DNA of 64,000 bases from assembly GCA_017625435.1 (NCBI GenBank), contig JAGAKX010000058.1, forward strand, positions 1 through 64,000, in the 5' to 3' direction. The translations under genes were made by a program, and so were the position numbers. The stretch comes from Clostridia bacterium (GTDB lineage Bacteria; Bacillota; Clostridia; Oscillospirales; Acutalibacteraceae). A model generated the notes under the pieces. That model did no database searches. It worked only from the letters and a program-made list of their open reading frames with translations, and was not told where the DNA came from. Of the stretch, positions 54,043 through 61,948 are shown piece by piece. Positions within the stretch are counted from its first letter, which is position 1, and every line of letters begins with the position of its first letter.

Positions 54043-54200
54043 AGATAGCTCTCCACAAACGTGACAGAAAACGAAATATTCTCCCGTTTTCCGAAAAAGC
54101 GGTACGGCTTAGCACTTTTTCTCGGCACAGTCCCCTTTTCTGCGGTTTCAACGCCCTGCCGTGACTCCTCCGCAGTACTTATGTTCTGTGCACCTCTATC
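54043..54200 (-). ncRNA. Lysine riboswitch (L box) aptamer
   Basis: On the minus strand the conserved parts are in order: GATAGAGGTGC, AAGTACTGC, GGAGGAGTC, AAAGGGGACTGTGCCGAG, ACGGGAGAA..., and the closing CTGTCACGTTTGTGGAGAGC with TATCT. The ends pair (GATAGAGG with the terminal CTATC region) to form P1. It controls the NhaC-family transporter downstream. Confidence 0.93.
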
Positions 54201-54229
54201 AATATTTTCTTAAGATATTCGCAAATTCT

Positions 54230-54257
54230 ATTTTACACATAATAAGAAAAATGTCAA
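54230..54257 (-). promoter_or_regulatory. Promoter of the lysine riboswitch transcript
   Basis: Minus strand TTGACA, 16 bp, TAAAAT; the start would fall about 20 bases before the aptamer. Confidence 0.72.
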
Positions 54258-54337
54258 TATATATAGTAAAATAAGGCTTCATTAATAACAAAACATAATC
54301 TGCAGAAGCAATTTGCCTTTACTTTATACGTAAAATG

Positions 54338-54367
54338 AGCACCTCTTCCCTTTCGGAAAGAGGTGCT
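54338..54367 (-). terminator. Stem-loop after the giant surface protein gene
   Basis: AGCACCTCTT / AAGAGGTGCT, ten base pairs; followed by GTTTTTA on the plus strand and CATTTTA on the minus strand. It lies 14 bp beyond the stop codon at 54382. Confidence 0.6.
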
Positions 54368-54381
54368 GTTTTTAAGTTTTA

Positions 54382-57300
54382 TCAGCTAAAGAGATTCTTG
54401 AAGAAATCAGCGATTTTCTTGAAGAAGTTACGGATAAGATCCCAGATTGAAACCTTGTCGGCTGTGCCGGGGTCTTCTTCTGAATAGTCGGGTAACATAC
54501 CTTCAATTCTTACGTGTGCGTCGCCTGTATTTGCAGGAATCGTATAGGTTCCCGTGATATCGGGGCTTACCTTTTTATCGTTTACAAATACAACGTATTC
54601 TTCATAAGTTCCGTCTGTGATAACTCTGAAGTTGATTTCTGCATCAGTTGCCCAGAAGAGGTTTGTTGTATTTTTGATTACATAACCGCCCTCTAAGATA
54701 TAGTGAGCATTTGTAAGAAGTGAATCAAAGAATACAACACGTGCGCCTGTGGTAGTTGTAACCGTAATATCAACAGAAGCGCTGAGGTTTCCTCTTGATA
54801 CTGTAAGAGTAACGGTACCTGTCTTGACAGCAAAGAATCTGCCGTTTGTGAAGAAGCCGATTGATGTGTCGGAGGATGTCCATACACCGTCAGCAAGCTC
54901 AACTCCTATGGGCATAAGGTAAGCCTTGACATCTGCATAAGAGCCTGCCTTACATTCGGTTGCACCTCTGATTTCAATAGAAGCACCGTCTTCGGGATAA
55001 ATCTTTGCAACTACAACTGAAATCTGATCTGCAGCAGCATTAACTCTGCCCTGCTCTGCGCTGTCTCTGATGTTTCTGTCAGCTCTGAATTCAACAATAA
55101 GAGCCTTTGCGTTTTCAACCGCCTGCTTGTTGAGAGTGATAAGGTCGTCATTATCATAGTATCCGCCGATAAGACCCTCAAATACAACTGCCATCTTGTC
55201 GAATCTTGAATAATCGCAGGATGATGTAAACTGTGCAACAAGTGTCATATCGCCTGTGCAGATTAAATCTGTAAGAGCCTTACCGTCAAGAAGCCAAGCC
55301 TTGAACTGTCTGAGATAGCCGTATTCGTCTTCATAGGCTTCAACCTCGATTGAGTCGAACTTGTCACCAACGTAGGCCTTAATCTCTGTCTTAACGCCGT
55401 CTACATCGAATGTGATTGTCTTATAGGTTCTTACCGTTACGGGAAGATGCTTCTGATACTTACCGTCATTTGTTGTGATGGTAATAACAGCATCGCCGTC
55501 CTTGACAGCCATCATATAACCGTCTTCATTGATTGTAAGAATGTTTTCATTGTCAACCATTACGGTATATTCAATGCCTTCTTCTACAGAAATAATATCG
55601 TGGATATTTCCGAGATAGAGTGTTTCTGTTGCATCAAGGTCATAAGTGCCGTCAGCAGGAATTTCGGGAAGAACGATAACAATTCTTACGGGAATCGTTT
55701 CATACTTCTTATGTTCGGGATCGCGAAGACAGGTGTATTCTCTTTCGCCCTGCTCTGTTTCTGTGGGATCCTTGGTGATATGTCCGTTATCCCAGTCGTG
55801 ACCGAGAGCCTCTTGGAGAACCTCGTTGCAACGAAGACATACGCTGTCGGTTTCACAGGTAGCTTCGCCGTTCTTTTCGTGGCCGAGCATAGGAATTGTC
55901 TGAGTTGCAAGAACCTTACCGCAGGAGCACTTGTTGTGCTTCACACCGTCTGTTGTACAGTCGGGCTCTGCAATTACAACCCATTCATAGGTGTGGTCAA
56001 TTGTAGCAATTTCTTCGGTTTCATAAACCTCGTTACATACTGAACAGTAGTGAGATTTTTCACCCTTTTCGGTACAGGTGGGTTCCTTTGTAACAACCCA
56101 ATCGCCGGATTTATGACCGAGCATGGGGATAGGTCTTGTCTGAGAGGGCTCGCCGCAGACCTTACAGAGAATTACCTCTTCACCGTCTTCTGTACAGGTG
56201 GCAGGTGTCTTTTCTGTCCAGGTATTGCCTTCATCATCGTGACCGAGTGCATCCACAAAATTATCCTTTTCTTCGTGTGCACATACTGTACAGATGTGAA
56301 GGTCATAGCCTTCTTCGGTACATGTGGGAGAAACTATTTCAACTCTGAATGTATGGGGAAGGAAGTCGTTTATAACGTCTTCTCTTTCAACGGTACCGCA
56401 GACTGAGCAGGTTCTTATTATTGTGTAATTACCCTTTGTTGTGCTACAGTCAACCTTTGTTGCTGCTTCATAAGTAACAACAAATTTGTGTCCGAGAGCG
56501 GGAACAAGCACTGCCTTACATACGGTACAAATCTGGTCTGTTGTGCAGGTAGCCGCTGCGCCTTCTGTATGGGGAACCTCTTCCTTGAGATAGTTTTCAA
56601 AAACTGTTTTTTCCCATATATCTGCATCGGGTGCGAAGGTCAGTTCGCAGACTGTACAGAAGCGGTGTGCCTCGAAGCCCTGCTGTGCACAGGTGGATTC
56701 TGTCTCGGGCTTGTCTGTAAAAGTATGTCCTGCTGCCTTTACGGGCTCGGTCTTTGTGTGACCCTCGTCACCCTCATTACATACTGAACAGGTGTAAGTT
56801 TTTATACCGTCATCAAGACAGGTAGCAGGAGTTGTGATAACACCTTCATCATAGGTATGTGCTATAAGAGGAAGCTCTTTTTCTGCCCTATATGAGCAAC
56901 GTGCACAGGTTGTAACTTCCTTACCATTTACTGCACAGGTAGAGGGTGTTACAGCTGTTGAAAGTGAGCAGGATTCTACACCGTAGTTTGCCTTAGCAGT
57001 TAACTTTCCGGTAATGTTTGTAAGTTCACCGGTATCGGTGTCCCAGCCCGTGAATACGAAGTGCTGTGTGCTGCCCGTGCTTCTGGGATAGAGGCTGAAG
57101 CCTTCAATATCGCTGTTCTGTACGGAGCCGCCGTGCTTTACATAAACTGTTTTTTCTGTTCTTTCACCGTCAGCACCGAGGAAGCTGAGAACTACTTCAT
57201 AGGTATTGAGCTCCCATACTGCATAAAGGGTTACTTCACCGTCCTGCTGAGAGGAAAGATTGAGAGCCTCATCGCCTGCTTCATAAACAACCTCACCGCC

Positions 57301-60300
57301 TGCAACTGTTGACCAACCGATGAAATGATAACCTGCTCTTATGAATTCTCCTTCAGGAAGAACAGTTCCTGTATCATAGGTTGCGGTTATTGCATCCATA
57401 GAGCCTGTGCCGGGTGTACCGGAGAAATTAATCTTATAGCTAATAGGAGTCCATACAGCATAAAGAGTGACATTACCGTTCTTTTCGGTGCTGAGACCTG
57501 AAACTCTCTGACCTGCATTATAGACCTTCTCACCGTCGGGAGCTGTTGCCCAGCCGGAAAGTGTATAGCCGGTTCTTGTAAAGCCTGCAGGAAGCTCGAA
57601 TTCATAGGAATATAAGAATATCTGAGAAGAAATGTTGCCTGTTCCGCCGTTGCCGTCATAAGTAACTGTGTAGGTGTTTTCACTCCATACAGCATAAAGA
57701 GTTATTGTTTGACCTGCAACAGATGTAAGCGTACTGTACTGAGCTTCTGTGATAATGTTGCCGCCGGAGCTTGAGCCTGACCAGCCTAAGAAGTTGTAGC
57801 CTGTCTTTACAAACTCACATTCGGGAAGAGCTGCACCGCTTTCATAAGCTACCTGAACGGGAGCCATAGTTCCTGTACCCGTATTTGCGTTAAACTGAAC
57901 GGTGAATTTGTTAGGTTCCCATACAGCATAAAGGGTTACTTCGCCGTTTTCTTCGGAGGTAACGTTCTTTACGGTCTGCTTATCGGTATAGAGAACCTCA
58001 CCGTCGGGAGTCTTTGACCAGCCTGCGAAGGTGTAGCCGTTTCTGAGATAATCGTTTGCGGGAAGAGTAAATTCAACGTCATAAGTAAGGTCCTTGATTT
58101 CCTTATCTGTACCCCCGTCTGCACCGTTGGTGTTAAGAATAACCTTATAGCTGTTTGCCTTCCAGTTGGAGTAAAGAGTGATGTTTTCGCTCTTTACTGT
58201 CATATCTTCAGTAATCTTTTCGCCTGTACCGTTCTTGCCTGTGTACCAGCCGTCAAATACGTAGCCCTCACGCTGAGCCGTAGCAAACTCACCGTAGGTT
58301 GTGCCGTAATCATAGGTCTTTTCTGCATCAGACCACTCAATTAAATCGTATGTTGATGCTTCACAAAGTCTTATTCCTGAATAAACAGCTGAAGCTGTTG
58401 TTAAATCCATTGTACCGAAGCGACAGGCAAATAAATCTGCAGTTTCGGGAGTAGTAAAGCGAATAACAACGTGACCGTCTGTTCTTAAATAGCAATGTGC
58501 GTAAGAGCCGGCAGGATATTCAGTTGAAGAAATAACATTACCGTCTTTATCGTATACAGCACAGTTGCTCTTTGAAGGTTTTACCTCAGTTACGTTTCCA
58601 TCGGTATCATACAGGAAAATATGCATCTGAGAACCGGCTGTAAGGTCAACATCGTATTCAAAGACGTACTCTGTTGAGGGCATAATTCTGATATTATAGT
58701 ACCCATCAATATAAGAATATTTTGAGTATACATCCTGATTACTTGCATTATCTGCAGTAATTGTAATTTTTCCGTCTGCAGCCTCTACAGTAACATTATC
58801 AACATTACCACGCATACTCTCTTCACAGGAAGCAAATTCATTTACGTTGAAAAGATTGTCAAAGGAAACGGAGTATACGTTGGGAATCCACTTTGCATAA
58901 AGCACTCTTGCTGAAATTGCGCTCTCTGCCGTGATTTCTGTTGTAAGAGCTTCATCTGCATACCAGCCGCCGAAGGTATAGCCTTCACGCTTGGGGGCAG
59001 GAAGAGTACCGTAGGTTGTACCGTCAACTATCTTTGCTGCAGGTGAATATGCTGTAGCTGCACTTCCCTTTTCAAGCTTGAGCTTATATGTAAGATTGTT
59101 GAACTCCATGGCATTTTCATAAACGCCGTCAATCCAGAACCAGAGTCTGAAATTATCAACTATATCTGCATTTTCCGCAGTAACGGGGAAGGTCAGAATC
59201 TGACCGCTTTCAGATATATTAGATGCAAAATGGGGATTAAGCTGATTATTTCCGTCAAAGAATTCAGTAACGACTGCACTTTTTTCAACATTTACAGTAC
59301 GTGAGCCGCTGAGATATTCTACATTTAAGGTGTATTCACCTTCGTCAAGGGAGGTATCGGAAATAAACTGACGTGCATCCTGAGAAATCTTACCGTTAAA
59401 GGTGTAAGAATCTTCTGCCTCGTTGCGTGTAAGTGAGAAGTTTTCTGCAGAAACATTGTCAGCTACTGCAAGAAGGTTAGGTCTGATGCCGTCATAGTTT
59501 ACGTCAAAGAGAACCTTGAGTGACTTACCTGTAAGAAGAACAGAAAGAGCATTTTCAAGAGCTTCTTCGGCAGTTGCAACCTCATCTGCCGTAGCATCAA
59601 GCTGAGTAAGTGCAACGTATGCGTTGTAGTAAGCACCGAAGAAGGTATTCCATTCGGGCTTGCCTGCGGCATAGTAGAGAGAACCGCCGTTTCTCTTCAT
59701 ACCGAGCACACCTGAAAGTGCGGAAGCCTCATAAACAGCCTGACGAAGAGAAGCCTTGTTAACATTTGTTGTGTTAAGTCCTACAGTAGAAGCAGTTACA
59801 ATGTTTTCATAACTGTCATTAACGTCATCAACCTTTACTATAGACTTGACATTATATTTCTTGGAGGTCGCGGATGTATCAACATCCTTGTCCCAGGCAC
59901 CTGCGTACTTGATACCGTTTGCTGTGGGGAAGCTGATATTCTGAGCTTCTGCAAAAACACCGCCTTCATTGATTCCGGCAAGTGCCTGCGTCATCTGTAA
60001 TATTTCATCTGCATATATACTCGTAGTGCCGCCGTCATGTCCGGTTGCTTCACCGATTTTCCAGTAGCCCTTTGCATTATCGCCTGTAGAAATATCACCG
60101 CCGTAAAGGATTTCGGAGTTTGTAATCATAAAGCCGACAGCAAGGTTGGGAATCTGATTAAGATTTGTGTAACGGCTGGTGTCAATCGTGATATGACCGA
60201 GCTTTGTGGGTGTTACCTGAGCCGTTGCCTTTTCTACACTTAAATTACTGGTTGTATAAGCATAGTCGAAGGTACCCATAGTGTATATATCGGGCTTTAT

Positions 60301-61251
60301 ACTGCCGTCAGATGAATTGGAATTTGTAAACCAGGGATGGGATGCACTGAAGTTCTCGGTCATGGGAGCGCCGTCCTGACCTGCATAGAAATATGCAATT
60401 TCTGATGCATTGGCTGCGAAAACTGCATTATATCCGCCTTTTTCAACAGGAGCCTGACCGGAAACGGGGATTTCGCCCACATAAGCCTTATTCTGCTTGC
60501 TGAGGAAGGGAGAGAATGCGAATTTTCCTGCATCCTTACCTGCAGCAACAGTTGTAAAATAAGGATAAAGAGCAGCTGTGCCGTTTTCATCAATGGAGTG
60601 AACACCCGATACCCATGTGATGTTTTCATTCTTTACGTTGACAGTACCCCGTGTATTGTAAAGTCTTGCAACTGCACCGTAGGGAACGGTATAGGGCTTA
60701 TAAATGTAGGATACTGCAAAAACAGCCTTGTGCTCGTCCTTATCGTTGGTGTACTGAAGATTCCATACAAGGTAGCAGCCGTTATCCTGAGCCCCGAGAA
60801 CGGGAGACTTTCCGTCTGTAACGGAAATTTCATAATAACCGTCCTTTTCGTTTATCTCATACTTAAGACTGCCGCCTTCTAATACAGTACCGTCTTTTGT
60901 CTGGAAGACATAAGAAAGATTAAGGTCCTTCATACCCTCTTCTGCCGCAAAATACAGAGTTCCGGTATTTGAAACAGCTGTACCCGCAACAGGGGTTTTG
61001 TAGATATCTGTTACATCAACCGTATTTTCTACATAATACTGGAAGGAAGTAGCAGTAGCCTCTTTCCATGAGGTTACGCTGGGATAAAGATAAATAACCT
61101 CAGGAGCATAAAAAGCAGTTCTGCTGCCTTCACCTGTAATGATTTCAGCATCCGCTTCCACGCTGAGCCCTGTAAGCGGGAAGAAGCAGAATGTTGTAAA
61201 AAGCATTACAAAGCAAAGGAAAATGCTTAAAGCTTTTTTGATAGTACGCAT
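54382..61251 (-). CDS. Giant secreted repeat protein (InlB B-repeats, CxxC repeats, Ig-like)
   Basis: 2289 aa. Signal peptide at 1-34. An N-terminal unassigned region (to about 700) is followed by six or more InlB B-repeat/Listeria-Bacteroides units of about 70 residues (GYTFAGWSKTPDGE...VTLYAVW), then about eight CxxC units (TCTEDGEEVILCKVC, HTxxxx) of about 50 residues, a Big_2-like Ig domain (VWTSSDTSIGFFTNGRFFAV) and a C-terminal domain ending IRNFFKKIADFFKNLFS. No LPXTG, dockerin or SLH motif, so anchoring is unexplained. AGGAG ribosome site. Homologous in its last 330 residues to the next gene (61949-64000). Probably an adhesin or surface filament. Confidence 0.9.
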   Translation of the reverse strand: MRTIKKALSIFLCFVMLFTTFCFFPLTGLSVEADAEIITGEGSRTAFYAPEVIYLYPSVTSWKEATATSFQYYVENTVDVTDIYKTPVAGTAVSNTGTLYFAAEEGMKDLNLSYVFQTKDGTVLEGGSLKYEINEKDGYYEISVTDGKSPVLGAQDNGCYLVWNLQYTNDKDEHKAVFAVSYIYKPYTVPYGAVARLYNTRGTVNVKNENITWVSGVHSIDENGTAALYPYFTTVAAGKDAGKFAFSPFLSKQNKAYVGEIPVSGQAPVEKGGYNAVFAANASEIAYFYAGQDGAPMTENFSASHPWFTNSNSSDGSIKPDIYTMGTFDYAYTTSNLSVEKATAQVTPTKLGHITIDTSRYTNLNQIPNLAVGFMITNSEILYGGDISTGDNAKGYWKIGEATGHDGGTTSIYADEILQMTQALAGINEGGVFAEAQNISFPTANGIKYAGAWDKDVDTSATSKKYNVKSIVKVDDVNDSYENIVTASTVGLNTTNVNKASLRQAVYEASALSGVLGMKRNGGSLYYAAGKPEWNTFFGAYYNAYVALTQLDATADEVATAEEALENALSVLLTGKSLKVLFDVNYDGIRPNLLAVADNVSAENFSLTRNEAEDSYTFNGKISQDARQFISDTSLDEGEYTLNVEYLSGSRTVNVEKSAVVTEFFDGNNQLNPHFASNISESGQILTFPVTAENADIVDNFRLWFWIDGVYENAMEFNNLTYKLKLEKGSAATAYSPAAKIVDGTTYGTLPAPKREGYTFGGWYADEALTTEITAESAISARVLYAKWIPNVYSVSFDNLFNVNEFASCEESMRGNVDNVTVEAADGKITITADNASNQDVYSKYSYIDGYYNIRIMPSTEYVFEYDVDLTAGSQMHIFLYDTDGNVTEVKPSKSNCAVYDKDGNVISSTEYPAGSYAHCYLRTDGHVVIRFTTPETADLFACRFGTMDLTTASAVYSGIRLCEASTYDLIEWSDAEKTYDYGTTYGEFATAQREGYVFDGWYTGKNGTGEKITEDMTVKSENITLYSNWKANSYKVILNTNGADGGTDKEIKDLTYDVEFTLPANDYLRNGYTFAGWSKTPDGEVLYTDKQTVKNVTSEENGEVTLYAVWEPNKFTVQFNANTGTGTMAPVQVAYESGAALPECEFVKTGYNFLGWSGSSSGGNIITEAQYSTLTSVAGQTITLYAVWSENTYTVTYDGNGGTGNISSQIFLYSYEFELPAGFTRTGYTLSGWATAPDGEKVYNAGQRVSGLSTEKNGNVTLYAVWTPISYKINFSGTPGTGSMDAITATYDTGTVLPEGEFIRAGYHFIGWSTVAGGEVVYEAGDEALNLSSQQDGEVTLYAVWELNTYEVVLSFLGADGERTEKTVYVKHGGSVQNSDIEGFSLYPRSTGSTQHFVFTGWDTDTGELTNITGKLTAKANYGVESCSLSTAVTPSTCAVNGKEVTTCARCSYRAEKELPLIAHTYDEGVITTPATCLDDGIKTYTCSVCNEGDEGHTKTEPVKAAGHTFTDKPETESTCAQQGFEAHRFCTVCELTFAPDADIWEKTVFENYLKEEVPHTEGAAATCTTDQICTVCKAVLVPALGHKFVVTYEAATKVDCSTTKGNYTIIRTCSVCGTVEREDVINDFLPHTFRVEIVSPTCTEEGYDLHICTVCAHEEKDNFVDALGHDDEGNTWTEKTPATCTEDGEEVILCKVCGEPSQTRPIPMLGHKSGDWVVTKEPTCTEKGEKSHYCSVCNEVYETEEIATIDHTYEWVVIAEPDCTTDGVKHNKCSCGKVLATQTIPMLGHEKNGEATCETDSVCLRCNEVLQEALGHDWDNGHITKDPTETEQGEREYTCLRDPEHKKYETIPVRIVIVLPEIPADGTYDLDATETLYLGNIHDIISVEEGIEYTVMVDNENILTINEDGYMMAVKDGDAVITITTNDGKYQKHLPVTVRTYKTITFDVDGVKTEIKAYVGDKFDSIEVEAYEDEYGYLRQFKAWLLDGKALTDLICTGDMTLVAQFTSSCDYSRFDKMAVVFEGLIGGYYDNDDLITLNKQAVENAKALIVEFRADRNIRDSAEQGRVNAAADQISVVVAKIYPEDGASIEIRGATECKAGSYADVKAYLMPIGVELADGVWTSSDTSIGFFTNGRFFAVKTGTVTLTVSRGNLSASVDITVTTTTGARVVFFDSLLTNAHYILEGGYVIKNTTNLFWATDAEINFRVITDGTYEEYVVFVNDKKVSPDITGTYTIPANTGDAHVRIEGMLPDYSEEDPGTADKVSIWDLIRNFFKKIADFFKNLFS

Positions 61252-61303
61252 AGTGTTCGTCTCCTAACATATCTTGGATTTAAAGACAATAATACTTATA
61301 GTC

Positions 61304-61332
61304 ATTGTATCATATAAAACTAATTTTTTCAA
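61304..61332 (-). promoter_or_regulatory. Promoter of the giant surface protein gene
   Basis: Minus strand TTGAAA, 17 bp, TACAAT, about 50 bp before the start codon. Confidence 0.72.
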
Positions 61333-61509
61333 TAATTAAATAATAATTATAAATAAAATATACTGACAAAATATTAAATCATAATTTATGCAAAGAGAAC
61401 AAAAGCAAACGAAGCTCTTATTGCTGTAATTAACATTCCTTGCAAAACGTAATAAAAGAATAAGAATCAGAGCATTTTTTACCGAAAAGAAGTGACATAG
61501 ATTTTACAT

Positions 61510-61658
61510 TGCAGAGGTCGGCATCCCCTTACAACCCGCCTTCTTTGCAATAAAAACATTGTTTTCAAGCTCCGCAGAATATAAAAATGTGCCTCTTGCA
61601 AAGCTTTTTGTTTCTCCGAACTGACTGCTGCGGGACGTCGAGGACGCCGTCCCCTACA
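61510..61658. repeat. MITE-like element 6 (TGTAGGGG type, left end decayed)
   Basis: 149 bp. The right end is canonical (GTCGAGGACGCCGTCCCCTA and CA); the left end is degenerate (TGCAGAGGTCGGCATCCCC). The interior has AAAAATGTGCCTC (61583-61595), the complement of GAGGCACATTTTT, so it lies in the opposite orientation to copies 4 and 5. Confidence 0.72.
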
Positions 61659-61749
61659 CGAAGAATCATAAATTATGCAAAGAGAACAAATTGAATTCGG
61701 AATTCGTAATTTGGAATTCCGAGGTTTTTCTGAGAAGCAGACAGGCTCG

Positions 61750-61845
61750 GTAGGGGCGGGGTCTCCCCGCCCGTCACAAAGAGTTCTGATTTTTAATAAC
61801 AAATGTCAGAGAAGTTATGATACGGGCGGGGAAACCCCGCCCCTA
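61750..61845. repeat. MITE-like element 7 (GTAGGGGCGGGG type, short)
   Basis: 96 bp with 25-bp terminal inverted repeats (GTAGGGGCGGGGTCTCCCCG... and its complement ending CCCCGCCCCTAC, one or two mismatches). It is the shortest copy and lies 91 bp from copy 6. No gene is visible in 61252-61948. Confidence 0.8.
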
Positions 61846-61903
61846 CGGGGATAAACCACAGAAATTAATAAAAAAAATTAACATTCCGAATGGGCAGAAA
61901 AAA

Positions 61904-61934
61904 CTGTCTGCAAAGCGGTGTGCCCTGCAGACAG
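61904..61934 (-). terminator. Terminator of the partial surface protein gene
   Basis: CTGTCTGCA / TGCAGACAG; on the minus strand followed by TTTTTTCTG, 15 bp beyond the stop at 61949. Confidence 0.88.
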
Positions 61935-61948
61935 AAATTAAGTTTTAT

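Noticed and set aside
52914..54164. Plus-strand ORF of 416 codons, cysteine-rich
   Set aside because: It runs antisense to the NhaC-family gene and straight through the lysine riboswitch, has no ribosome site, and its cysteines are the complement of Ala/Thr codons of the real gene.
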